Under the pieces are notes generated by a model. The model saw nothing but the letters and a program-made list of their open reading frames with translations, was not told where the DNA came from and ran no database searches. A stretch of 64,000 nucleotides of DNA, taken from assembly GCA_026419785.1 (NCBI GenBank), contig JAODTK010003221.1, forward strand, positions 434,001 to 498,000, read 5' to 3'. The stretch comes from Sclerodactyla briareus. Taxonomy: Eukaryota > Echinodermata > Holothuroidea > Dendrochirotida > Sclerodactylidae. This document shows positions 47,563 through 58,110 of the stretch, one piece after another. The position numbers and the translations under genes were made by a program. Within the stretch, counting starts at the first letter, position 1, and each line of letters begins with the position of its first letter.

Positions 47563-47684
47563 GGCTGGAATTCCTTCCTCTCCATTGACCTGAACATGAC
47601 GTGGAGAGGGTCAAACTCGTTCTCCCAGATCCCGTTTGGGGTAGATTTCCCCTGCTGCAGGCCTCCTAGGTCAGAGGTCCGGTA
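47538..47684 (-). CDS. Internal exon, group A; donor is the array founder
   Basis: 147 bp, phase 0 to 0, 49 codons: YRTSDLGGLQQGKSTPNGIW, ENEFDPLHVMFRSMERKEFQ, PGHGQLHCI. A pyrimidine tract 'ctttccattctacttgtg' precedes the acceptor 'aaacaag'. The donor is 'GCATA|gtaagttg'. The 3' end of the exon plus donor is repeated 16 more times to the left. Splicing from the correct donor must skip or choose among these copies. Confidence 0.7.
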
Positions 47685-48171
47685 CTTGTTTTTTTGTAGT
47701 CGGCAATCGAACACAAGTAGAATGGAAAGCATACATGACTAGAACATGATTGAGCTAGTACCCATGTAGAAAACTTTGTAGATTGCGAATCCAATGCTCA
47801 TGTGGTGCACCATGCACAACCCATATGCTCAAAACAAATTATTGAGTTTCATGTAAAGTCTCTAGTGATGCGGCAGTTTGAGGCGAGAATAGCCCGGGCC
47901 TACTCAATTTCCAGAAACAACAACAAGATACATCATTCTCATAGGAATATAAGTAGGTGGGTGGATAGTTCAACAAGCTTCGAGTGCCTTAAATGACATC
48001 TTCCAAGCTCTGATATGGTGCATGTTCTCCCCATATCAACAAAATAAAGGCCAAAAGGAATACCACTGGTCTGGAAGTGATCATCACGTTCTTACTGAAC
48101 AAGCCGCAAAAGCCTCTAACCGAAGCTTTAGTTGATATGTATCCATTGTTAATATAAGTTGTTTGTGATAC

Positions 48172-48219
48172 CTCCTTCAGTGTCTTCTCAAACTGTGTAT
48201 TTGTATTGATGACCCCGGT
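48172..48219 (-). CDS. Candidate 48-bp exon, group A
   Basis: The acceptor 'tctccacattcctgacaag' and donor 'AAGGAG|gtatca' give exactly 16 codons in phase 0 to 0: TGVINTNTQFEKTLKE. Fits between 48772-48815 and 47538-47684. Confidence 0.5.
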
Positions 48220-48771
48220 CTTGTCAGGAATGTGGAGATCATGTAAGGGATAAGAAATGAAATATTATTATACATCAAATATTCTACAGAGGGATTGGCA
48301 AGACTACACACAAAAAAAAGCACTCGAATGCATCAAAAACCTGGTTCGCATGATATCACAATTCAACCAATTTCATATCCGAATATATGTACTGATTCAA
48401 TTTTATTTGAAGTGACAGGTCAGGAAAGTAAAAAGATCATCAAGGAACCCTGGCCATATTGTAATAGATGTACTGTACATGGGGAGGAACTTGACTTCCT
48501 TTCTCGACTAGGGATAAGATGATAGTGAGGCAGGGGTGTAAGCAATCCCACCTGCTCCCGAAAACACCCATTCAAATCCATTCAAAAAGCAATCAGTAAA
48601 CCACTTTCTCAGAACCTGGAGGAGTTCAAAGAGTGACGTCTCACAGCCAACTAACAAGGACTTCCTTAATTAGTACATGACTAATTTGACCTCTAAACAA
48701 AACAAGATGGAAAGGATATTTTGTCATGAGCTTGCTGTAGGTCCTGTCTTCCACGCCAGAGTAGAGGTCAC

Positions 48772-48815
48772 CATATCCTGACGGAAGAAAAGTAGTGGAC
48801 ATCCCTGCTCAATCC
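48772..48815 (-). CDS. Candidate 44-bp exon, group A
   Basis: The acceptor 'ctctttcttccatcttcag' is strong. Phase 1 to 0 reads IEQGCPLLFFRQDM up to a moderate donor 'GATATG|gtgacc'. Another frame beginning with ATG (MSTTFLPSGYGDLYSGVEDR) crosses the donor and could mark an alternative start. I prefer the phase-matched reading. Confidence 0.4.
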
Positions 48816-48819
48816 CTGA

Positions 48820-50355
48820 AGATGGAAGAAAGAGAAAAATTATCAGCACGGATTGTCATCCTTTATAGGCAGCTAAATATGCAGCATTCTATATAATGAA
48901 GTAACCTTGCTGATGTGTTTCAAGGTGATTGGACCCAACCTATTATTGTCAATCATCATGACTTAATATCATGTTCCATATATCCATTTATCGCATCATC
49001 ATGGTTTTTCCTGATTTTGATAAATGCGGTTCTGTCAGCCTATCTGGAAGAGCCTTGACCATCCGATCAGTGTTTGACAATTACAACCAATTTACCCTTC
49101 ACTCTTGAGTTAACTCATCCCCATTGTCAGGATTGTACGCACCCCCCCACCCCCCCTTAAATTAGGCTCCTGAAGTGGCTAAGTATTATCCCCATCCCCA
49201 CTTAATGTAAGAGCGACGGTAAAATTATACGTGTATAATCGGATCCCAAAACATCATTTGTACGCCATAGCAGTTTAACGAGAGATGCATTGCATTGACT
49301 GTATAAACATGTTCATGGTTTCAGTTTAAGAGATGGCATACCATTGGGTCGAAGGTAATAGGGGTAAACAGGCCCAATCCAAGTTGCGAGAGAAAGTGTG
49401 AAAGTGTGCTCCAACCATCATTCACAACTTTGGTGAAAAAATCGACATCCTACCAGCACAATCTCCATCATCGACCAAAACACAGTAGAACTTGGGATGA
49501 ACTGCTTTAGTTTTCCGAATTGTAGTGGGTGCATTTGAAAACTAGACATGTTCAAGCGGGTAAGACGCCGACGTGTATATCTCCACAGATGGCCTTTGTG
49601 GACCTCTTGGAGAAAGCACTTAAAATTTATGTCCATTTGACCTCTGGTGACTTTTGGAAATGCCCTACCTGTTGTTTAGGACCCACTGTATTACACTTCT
49701 TCAAGTTTCATTCAAATCCGAACCAAACGTAGAAAAAAATCTTGTAAATCGCAAATTTACATCTGGTGACCTGGAAATCCACTGTCATGTTTTGCGAGAC
49801 CATTTTTGGTCCCCAACCACAAAGTTCCATGTAAATCCAACAACCTGTTTCTTTTCGGTTCGACCCTGCAAAATACAGGGCGGCAGCAGACAGTGCAGTG
49901 ACGCCCACCCCCCACTTCGAAACTCGTCTGAGATTTTGCTAGGAAGGACAGCCATGTGTACTAAGTTAGGTCGATCGGTTAAAGCATTGAAGAGTTACGC
50001 TAACGCCTGAAGTTTCGGCTGGGTGGCGTAGTCGTCGGCGGACACAGCCCCAAAAACCATAATAATCCTCGAACCACTTTGCAGAGGTTGCGAGGATATA
50101 ATGGATTGTTAATGATAGCTGGTTCCTGTCTGTACCGACACAGGAGCAGGTGAAGTACGAAGGTATTCTGGACCCTCCCATCCAATGAGTCACCCAACCT
50201 GGAGTTGTACTCCAGACCATTGTACTTCAACAAGGAAAACACGCTTCACAACATCAAATTTCGAGTAATAGTATTTTTGGAACATCCTCGTTAAATCTTC
50301 CTTTGCCGCTGCCTGTAACATGATCTTCAACAATTTGACCCAAGTTGGAGAGAGA
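48820..50355. other. Intron-like DNA, no supported exon
   Basis: Contains C-rich tracts near 49140-49160 and R2-like words around 49630-49770 ('catttgacctctggtgac'). No exon signature was found. Confidence 0.4.
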
Positions 50356-50360
50356 CTCAC

Positions 50361-50493
50361 CGAGATTTGTCCTGAGGCTGACGAGTGTAGTCAAGAATGG
50401 AGTGCCCCTGCTGGCTCCAACTAGCCATCTCCTGGTTAGAGTCCATACTGAATGGGCTCTGGCTGCAACTGTCACCCCCTCAGAACCTTGAAC
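50361..50493 (-). CDS. Internal exon, group A
   Basis: The acceptor 'atatttgcctattcatag' and donor 'AATCTCG|gtgagtct' enclose 133 bp. Only phase 0 is open (exit phase 1): VQGSEGVTVAARAHSVWTLT, RRWLVGASRGTPFLTTLVSL, RTNLG. Alternating hydrophobic and basic residues suggest helices, as in armadillo/HEAT proteins, but that is only an impression. Confidence 0.65.
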
Positions 50494-50699
50494 CTATGAA
50501 TAGGCAAATATAACAAAAAACATTAACATGTCTTAGAAGACTCGGTCTTGGTCACCTATGACTCCCTGTAATACCTCTTGTGGGGGTTCTGTGAAATAAC
50601 AACCTTTATCACATCCGAAACTTCTTTCTATGCTATTCTTATTTATGACCCTAATTGACGGTTTAGAAAACCTGCTAAATCTGCCACCAACTGCAGATA

Positions 50700-50760
50700 C
50701 ATGCTGAGCCCCTCCCCCCCCCGCCCCCTCTGAGGCCCCCCCCCCCCCCCGCCTCCCTTG
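50700..50760. repeat. C-rich low-complexity tract
   Basis: Two C runs separated by 'tctgagg'. G-quadruplex potential on the minus strand. Confidence 0.9.
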
Positions 50761-51379
50761 CCTCAGGTGAGAGGTGTGAAGTAAAGATGGAGAAGTATAC
50801 CCTCTGTGCTGCTGTCTGCTAGTGATTGTCTACACGCCTCATGATCACCCAACATACAGCTCGTGTTACTCCTGACTATTTTGCAGATTTTCAATCACAT
50901 ACATGTGTACAACACCTACCAATAGCACACCTCTTAAACATAAGACAAATCTGGCTCCAGTCACCAACCTACGAATACATCAAGAATTCCAAATTTCAAC
51001 ATTAGTGTGTTTACACATATTGAAATTGGGCTATGCCAATATAATGTTTACAATTTTCACTCATTAAAATTAACTATTGCACTAATTATATATTAATATT
51101 CAATATTGGTTACTACACATACCTAACTGCCTAATATCCCATATACATTCTAATAACAACTATCTCAATGATCTCTCAGCTTGCTATCCTATTATGTTAC
51201 CACAAGCACTAAGGGCTGTAAGCTCAAACATAAAAATGCAATCATTCATCCATAGATGAAATGGCGTTCAGGCTGAAATGACACCTTGTTGACCACAGTC
51301 TTCAATTGTTTAGCATGCCATGAAGTATCATTGGTTACTGATGGCTTGCAAATGTTGTATCAGTGGGAAACTTCTTCAG

Positions 51380-51775
51380 GGAGGCGATTAGCTCATCGTT
51401 AGAGCTTCAGACTGCCAAACCATTGATTGCGAGTTCAGAAGCCCATTGGAAGCCCAGGACTTTTTCCTGCAGTGCTGTGGGACAAGGCATGTCTCCTGAA
51501 ATGTCCCCGTCCCCCTCCACCAACGTGTTTAAAGTGGGTACCTTGTGAAGGTGATCTTGTGAAGAGTAAGCGAGCGCCGTATGGGCTGCTTGATATTGGG
51601 GAAGGTCCCCCCGTGGGACACGATGATGTGACATTAACTGAAATGTGCGTCGGGAGAGAAACGGCGAGCGGTGGGTGCTGTATGGTACTGGTGTGACAGT
51701 CCTAATTGATCAGGGGTATATCTGTAAGCGCTTTGAGCACGTCTTCGACCTGGAAAAGCCTATATAAGACGAGAT
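51380..51775 (+). mobile_element. tRNA-derived SINE family S2, full-length copy
   Basis: The head at 51385-51455 has 'gattagctcatcgttagagc' (A box) and 'gcgagttcagaagccc' (B box region), then a roughly 250-bp body. The 3' tail 'tgtaagcgctttgagcacg' and 'aaaagcctatataagacg' is the kind of end found on L2-like LINEs, so an L2-like machinery is the likely mobiliser. The LINE fragment at 19105 has a related tail. Confidence 0.85.
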
Positions 51776-51973
51776 ATTAAACCTTCTTCATAGCACTAAA
51801 TTACAAGTTTCACTAACAGAAATACAGGACGAGATGGTCAACGATGAATACTCACCTATCCAAAACTATCTTTAACACTCATCTTCATCCACCCGGATGA
51901 CTTGAGCACCGCCCCCAGACACTGTGCCAGTTAACGCAAATAACTCTCAAGCAAACCATGTCTGTGGGTTTAC

Positions 51974-52081
51974 CTTCAAAATATCGTTTCCGTTTCCTTC
52001 CTCCCTCAACTGAGAGGGGAAGATGCACTTTCTCCTGGTAGGAATTTTTATTTGGGGTTTGGGGAAACCACGCATTATTCC
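51974..52081 (-). CDS. Candidate internal exon, group A
   Basis: The acceptor 'gcactcagtaacaagtgcag' and donor 'TTTGAAG|gtaaac' enclose 108 bp. Two frames are open: phase 0 to 0 (GIMRGFPKPQIKIPTRRKCI...), which fits both neighbours, and phase 1 to 1 (NNAWFPQTPNKNSYQEKVHL ... GGRKRKRYFE), which is more protein-like and could continue into a small segment at 51856-51921 (SGGGAQVIRVDEDEC then stop) across a 52-bp intron. The frame is unresolved. Confidence 0.5.
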
Positions 52082-52199
52082 CTGCACTTGTTACTGAGTG
52101 CAACAACAACCAAACCTCCGACACCCAAACGGTGGATTGGGTCGTTGCCTGAGGAGTGGTTCATGCCCTAAGGCGATTGACGCACACCACAGTCACGTC

Positions 52200-54200
52200 A
52201 ACGACTTTGCCATTCAGATGTAAATGACTCATAGAGTTGAGCTGCACATGTCTTGTTTCAATTGCTTCAATGGACAGTTGGGGAATCCTTACCTTTACCT
52301 ACCCACCCAAATTGTGATTAGTGACTCCCAATTGAGAATAAACTTAATGTCCCATTTTCAATCTGGCATTGATCCGAAAAGCCAACCTGCTGCCACGTTT
52401 AGGGAGGGTGGGCAATACCATTGACAGATGTGATAGAACACTCATATTCTCAAGTGATCATCACGTCTTTTGCAGTGCACAACGTGCCTATGTACTGTGC
52501 GGTGGTTATCAGCCTGATTGAAACATCTGGGTTATGGTACATTCTAATTTATATGCATCAAAACAATCAATCATTCCATCTTTTCCTATTTCGGGAGAAC
52601 ACTTCATACCCTCAGAGGATTGTGGTGTTCTATAACGGCTGAATCACCCTGCTACTGAAGAAGAAAACAAGAAAATTGTTCTTTCATGTTCACTTCCCGA
52701 TAGTGTTGGATAGTTTGACAAGATGTTATTATGTTGTGAATTGCAAGTAACAAAGTTTGAAATGTTTTTGCATTCTGTGTAATGAGTGAATTTTTGCATG
52801 GTGATCAGACTAGTACAGCTTTGATTTGCTGCATGCTGCCCCCACTTTGTTCTAACACCTGTGGCAATGAATGTTTTTCTTTTCGAATCAAACAAATCCC
52901 TTAAAAAAAAAAAAAAAGATGTAATTTCATCGTTTTTTATTCCAGTGTTTCGTGTTCTTAAATCAAACCTTCACTAATGATTGACTCGCGTCACCCAAGT
53001 ATACTTGTTAAGGGGGAAATGTTTTCCCCTTGTGTGCTACCTTGAAAATCAGTTCATCTCAGCAGCAGAGGTGCAAACGTGTGAATCCAAAATAATGTCA
53101 TTTTTGAATATAATTTTAACCAATCATCATTCTCTGTGTGCCCTCAGAAAAGGCACCGTATTTCCATTGCTCCTAATATTTAAGACTACGGCCGTGCGAT
53201 AACCGTATGGGCCAACCTAAATTTGGGTAGGCATTGCCTGTTCACACGACCAGGAAATATCTGTGCTTTGGCGAATTGAGGGAGTTATACATGGATGATT
53301 ATTATTAATTATGTTATTACCTCAATCGTAGAATTACTGAGAGTGATTCAATGCAATACTGCTTTTTGAAGAGAATTGGGTACAGGATTCGATGGGATAC
53401 CATACTGGAGTGGTGTTGTTAAACAAAATAGCCATTATTCATGGTCAGGCCAGGATCCAATGCCAGTTTTACTACAAATATTCTCCAAAGGGCATGCTGT
53501 TTCCAATGCTCGGGTGATATTCGAATATTCGATAGTGATTTTCAGAACTATTTCATGAAAATATGTGATATTTATTGATATAATACAAGATGTTATTATA
53601 TAATATAAGGCATGATGAGGCATACCAAGAGTAATATCAGACATGACTACTTTGAAAGAAAACTGGGGATACCTGACAAAGAATAACAAACTGCAGTAAT
53701 GGTCATGGAGTGGTCAGAAGGACCTCCATATCTTACCCACTATTTTTTTGGCACTGTGGGGTATGGCAGGAAAGGATTATACCTATGTTACTAACAAACT
53801 ATCACAAGAGTACCTTTGAACAATTCAACTGTTCTTTGGTTGTTGTGCTTTGTTCATGCATGTTGCATTGCAGACAAACAATGAAACAACGGAACCGTGT
53901 TAAAAGACAACTGCAATCTTCTGATTGATGCAGGTTATATATAGGTCCCAAACCCCTTGGCAACCGTGTTCCTGTTTGGAGATAGTGGCCATTCAAAGGT
54001 AGGTCCGTTTCTGCAAGAAAATCAAGGAAATCCTTATTGTGCACTATGCATGCCGTCACAGTACTTCATTGTGTTTGTTATTTGAAATAATTTCGATAGG
54101 AAACCAAGAATATTTGCAGTTTGTGCAAATAGTAATTCAGTCATTATTATGTCATTGTTTGTTTTTCCATTTGTGCACAATACACATGCACACTCCAAAG
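52200..54200. other. Intron-like DNA; weak R1 copy at the right end
   Basis: An A run at 52902-52916, AT-rich DNA, and a partial R1 match at about 53930-54130. No supported exon. Confidence 0.4.
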
Positions 54201-54211
54201 CAGAATGTAGT

Positions 54212-54229
54212 CGCGGCTGGCCAGCCGCG
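54212..54229. other. Perfect 18-bp GC palindrome in a CpG-rich patch
   Basis: cgcggctgg at 54212-54220 is followed immediately by its reverse complement at 54221-54229. The patch 54210-54345 is rich in CpG within AT-rich surroundings, and 'tgtatatatgg' (TATA-like) follows at 54257-54267. Confidence 0.7.
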
Positions 54230-54264
54230 GCCGGACACATTTCTTGATTTTGTACACTGTATAT

Positions 54265-54519
54265 ATGGCGCCTCGCAGCCAAAACGAGTCCGCGCCGGGC
54301 CGAGGCCATACAACTTCGCTGGGCCGCCTCGACTACCACACTGTCCAAAAGCCTCTAACTTTGTATGAACGTCATGTTTGGACTGACCGATTCATTTTTC
54401 TCCACTATTACATCATCTTCTTCCCATTCCTCCTGCAGTTGTCCTTTATATATTTTGGCACATTCAGCATATGTTTGAGTTCTGAGACCTTACGATGTAC
54501 ATACCTGGATGAAGTATAG
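54265..54519 (+). CDS. Speculative small ORF with a membrane segment
   Basis: An ATG just after the TATA-like box opens 84 codons: a polar start (MAPRSQNESAPGRG), a middle part, then a strongly hydrophobic stretch (FIFLHYYIIFFPFLLQLSFI). It overlaps the exon at 54505 on the other strand by 15 bases. No homologue is recognised. It could be a real promoter-plus-ORF, a first exon (a 'gtatag' donor lies near its end), or chance. Confidence 0.2.
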   Translation: MAPRSQNESAPGRGHTTSLGRLDYHTVQKPLTLYERHVWTDRFIFLHYYIIFFPFLLQLSFIYFGTFSICLSSETLRCTYLDEV

Positions 54520-54630
54520 GTCCATGTCGGCCATCGAGGCACAGAGTGGCACTGTAGATAGGTCATGGCTTGACACTTTATCTTGAGCCATTACGGACCC
54601 ACATACCGCAGTATCCTCACTGATGGCAGC
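54505..54630 (-). CDS. Internal exon, group A
   Basis: The acceptor 'ttttttttaataagggcag' and donor 'ATCCAG|gtatgtac' are both strong. 126 bp, phase 0 to 0, 42 codons: AAISEDTAVCGSVMAQDKVS then SHDLSTVPLCASMADMDLYF, IQ. Phase-compatible with 56331-56479 upstream and with the phase-0 reading of 51974-52081. Confidence 0.75.
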
Positions 54631-54819
54631 CTGCCCTTATTAAAAAAAATACCATCAGTTTGTGACCGCCATGAATAATGAGATGACTGTGGCTACAAGA
54701 AGCCCAGAAGTGGCATTTGCTTGCGTCAAAATGAAAAGCCCACTGCATCAAAATGGGCCAGAGTGGCTTAGCGGGAAACAATGACTGAAATGGACCACGA
54801 CAGCTCCCCAAGTTAGGTA

Positions 54820-55385
54820 GAACTGGAGTGTTTTCCTACTCCGATTGGTTCTGAGACAGAAGCACCAATAGACAATGACAGTAGGTTTTGGGGCGACTTG
54901 CTTGATTGGACCTGGGGGCTGTGGATGGATTGTTTTTCCCTAATCCATTGGTTTTGCAGAGCACCATAGACAATGACCAGTGGGTTTGTTGGGGCGACCT
55001 GATCTGGACATGGGGGTGAGCGGATTGTATTCCCTACTTCCATTGGTTAGGCAGAAACCATCGACAATGGCAGTGGGTTACGTTGGGGCGACCTGATTTG
55101 AGCTGGGGGCTGACGGGATTGTTTCTCCCTACTCCATTGGTTAGGCAGGCACCATAGACCATGGCAGGGGTTCGTTGGGGCACCTGATTTGGCTGGGGGC
55201 TGGAGCTGGATTGGTTTTCCCTACCCATTGGTTAGGCAGAGCACCATAGACAATGGCAGTGTGTTCGTTGGGGCGACCTGATCTGAGCTGGGGGCTGAGC
55301 TGATTGTTTTTCCTACTCCATTAGTAGGCAAGCACCAGAGACAATGGCAGAGGTTCTTGGTGCGACCTGATCTGAATGGACGCTA
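54820..55385. repeat. 95-bp tandem array, 6 units
   Basis: 'ccattggttaggcagagcac' and 'ttggggcgacctgat' recur at spacings of 91-102 bp (starts near 54843, 54945, 55040, 55134, 55225, 55318). It lies in the intron between group A exons at 54505 and 56086. Minus-strand frames through it are repeat artefacts. Confidence 0.9.
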
Positions 55386-55613
55386 AGGGCTGTGTGAGTC
55401 TACACCCGATGAGACGACCAATCACATTTGTGTGTGTGCCATTGCACTTCAATATACAGTCAAATGTTACTCTAACTTCAAGCTGCAGGAAAGAGTGGAG
55501 AGAATTCTTGGTAGAGCAACATAGATGTGTACATTCCAGTATTTTGCATGTGTAACAATGCATTAGGTGCAATCGCCTTCCAGCACGGTGTGGCGGACGA
55601 TTCTCCTTCTACT

Positions 55614-56021
55614 CTATAAGTGGGGCGGCTGATGCTGAAAGTCAGTTGTACATGTTTGCAACGTAAGTCCTAGCAAGTGACCAAAACATGACATAGTTCT
55701 ATCATATTCTACAGCATCTACAATCCAGTCTAGGAGCATTATCATTGGACTGCCCGGGCTAGGCTGAACCCGAACGACTGAATTCACTTGTGCAAGAGTG
55801 AGACGCCATATCGGAGGCGACATAACACCATGATGGCGCATTCCATCGAGGATACACATATAATGTATCCAAATAGTTGTATTGGCATTACACACAGTTC
55901 CAAGAGTATCAAACATAATGGCGCAGTATTGCTCATGTGAAAGGTCATCAACGTTGATATTTTCGTCATAACATCTCTCCCCCTTTCTGAGATGGGACTT
56001 TAATCCAGGAGAGGCACTCAC
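55614..56021 (-). other. 136-codon open frame of unknown nature
   Basis: An open frame without repeats, ending at TAA/TAG near 55614 and extendable upstream to the acceptor at 56149. Contains LSHEQYCAIMFDTLGTVCNA and SPPIWRLTLAQVNSVVRVQP. It could be an alternative long 3' exon of group A or a domesticated or decayed mobile-element fragment. No motif was recognised. Confidence 0.3.
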
Positions 56022-56085
56022 ATAATTTGTAGGGGAAAATAGAGTTTCGTTCAGCGGAGCGGGACTCCGGATGAATTGCAGTGAC

Positions 56086-56149
56086 TCCGTGAGTCCTGAT
56101 GAAGCTGTCCTGAAGCAGCATAGCGACTCATTCCCTTGATGTTGACCCC
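56086..56149 (-). CDS. Candidate exon, group A
   Basis: The acceptor 'gatattttttttcag' enters in phase 0, as needed after 56331-56479. Reads GVNIKGMSRYAASGQLHQDS. The 3' edge is uncertain (the 'gtcact' donor is weak). A second frame runs on for about 180 codons (see 55614-56021). Confidence 0.4.
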
Positions 56150-56330
56150 CTGAAAAAAAATATCAGGAATAACTCTCACTTTCATTGAGGCAAGGTATAT
56201 AGTTTTTAGTTTTTTTCAGGTATCATACCGGTTGTACACAATATCCCTGTCTTTTTTCACTAACCACTGAAATTCGGCTGTACCCAGTTCACTTCAGAAA
56301 CCAAGCTGGCAACATGGCGAGTGTACTGAC

Positions 56331-56479
56331 CTGTTGCAGAAAGACACTGAGGTATCGGATCGTGGTATGTGGAAGGACACATGCAGCGGGTTTACTGTCC
56401 TTCACGTTCAGCTTCTCCAGCCAGTTGGACAGAGCCGCCTGGGTTCCCTGGTAAACGACAGCGTGTGGCACATTGTCGT
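56331..56479 (-). CDS. Internal exon, group A
   Basis: The acceptor 'tctttttattcaacag' and donor 'CAACAG|gtcagtac' enclose 149 bp, phase 1 to 0. Reads DNVPHAVVYQGTQAALSNWL, EKLNVKDSKPAACVLPHTTI, RYLSVFLQQ. It is a soluble, helix-rich sequence with textbook splice sites. I do not recognise the family. Confidence 0.75.
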
Positions 56480-57627
56480 CTGTTGAATAAAAAGAAAACG
56501 ATGGAAAACTGGAATAGGAACTTGGTTGCGGAGTAAGTTTGTTCGTGCAAGGGCAGGATTACACATGAGGTGCTTCCCTGTTGCAATCCACAACAAGCTT
56601 TTGAACCGTCCCGCAATTATTTTTGAGAGGTGGTAATTACTCATTCCGGCCAAATGGTTGCCGAAAATTCGACAGAACGAACTATTATTTATGATACCAT
56701 TTCCAGTTCAATCCAGTGCACAGATTCAGAGGAAATTGTCCTTCTAAATTTCGTGGAGATGGCTCAGGAATTCCAGTTGATTTTGGACACGATCATAATT
56801 GTTAACCTCCTGTGTCTCACTCATGGGAACAATCTTGGATAAATGTGAACCAAAAAAAGGGCACTAATCTCTTCACAATTCTTCCCAAGGTACTTTGCTT
56901 CAAAGTGCAAAAGTTTTTGCAACACAGTTGAATTTTTCTAGAGATGTATTTTAAGCCTTATCCTACCTAAGTTGAAAATATTGATTTCATTAAGCTTCTT
57001 GGTGATCATCAGGAGGGATAATCAATTGTTGGTTTGTGTTAACATAAATTAGCTTGATGAAAGCAACCAACACATGTAGTTTGTAAAGCTGTCGGCTTGC
57101 ATGTGCCAGAATCAGGCACAAGTACTTTAAAAAATTAGGTTAGGTGGTAGCGGGACTTTTTCCTCAAACTCAAACCTGCTCTAAAAATTATACATATTAG
57201 ACTATGAATATCGGGGCATATTTGGAGATAAATAAAATTATTCCACCCTGAGATATATAATTTCAAACTGCACCTTAATGCCAGTTGGTTTACAAGTTTT
57301 GGCGTAACGGACAGCAATGGTGGAGTTTATTAAGTACTGGCGTATAAACCTTTCCGGCAGACGTCGATGAGTACGAATGGCAGGCGTGCAGAACAGCCAA
57401 GTCAGACGTGGGGGATACCATTAGTTCCATAGAACAAATCATCATTGCTGTTGCTAATTCTCCAAACCATATCTGAGAATCTCAGGTCGTCACTGATATA
57501 CACTACTCCAGATATGAACCGCAGCTTTGATGCCAGTCCGGCCGCGATCGACTTATAACATGTACTTACCCTTGCTTGACGTGTGAGGCTATCTGCCACA
57601 TGGGGGCAGCGCACCCCTCTATCTTAC

Positions 57628-57715
57628 CGCTGCGAAAGCTGTCGAATACGAGTTAGGCTCAAACTCCACACTCCACTTGTATCCGAGCTCACGCTTTTTA
57701 AGGGTGTTCATTCTC
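57628..57715 (-). CDS. Candidate internal exon, upstream part of group A
   Basis: The acceptor 'tctggttcaccatacag' and donor 'CGCAGCG|gtaagata' enclose 88 bp. Phase 2 to 0 reads RMNTLKKRELGYKWSVEFEP then NSYSTAFAA. The entry phase of 56331 needs phase 1, so an exon is missing between them. A second perfect 'gtaagt' at 57565-57570 (minus) is unexplained. Confidence 0.6.
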
Positions 57716-57779
57716 CTGTATGGTGAACCAGAGTCACTGTCACACTCAAACAGACCATGTTAAGGCTGTCTTTCCATGC

Positions 57780-58110
57780 ACATGGCGGGTGGGTCCGGCC
57801 GTGGGCGGGCGGGTGGCGGGCGGAGCACGGGTAACCCGTTTCCAAAGGCAATATGTGTGCAATAGGTGTCGGGCCGTTAAAAATAGAGAATTTTTTTCCA
57901 AGAATCATTTACAAGCGTTGAAACAGTTACGAGTGTTGTTTAAAACAGGAGTTGAAACATTAGATTGTCCTCTACCCTGCACTTTCGTGCTACGACCTAT
58001 TATTTACAGGATCCCGGGAATCGAATGACGACATACCACACGGCACGCATCGGGAAAAAAACACCCGCAAACAAACACGCGGGTGTCATGGAAACGGGTC
58101 TATGAACGTT
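57780..58110. other. GC-rich patch with inverted 'acccgtttcca' words
   Basis: 'acccgtttcca' near 57834 and its reverse complement in 'catggaaacgggt' near 58088, with CG-rich 'gggcgggcgggtggcgggcgg' between. Possibly a decayed inverted-repeat element. Weak. Confidence 0.3.

Noticed and set aside
3444..56479. Naming the gene(s) as a HECT-type or other giant E3 ligase
   Set aside because: Acidic linkers and helix-rich exons invited this, but I compared the motifs with remembered HUWE1 and Mediator subunits and found no convincing match. No name given.
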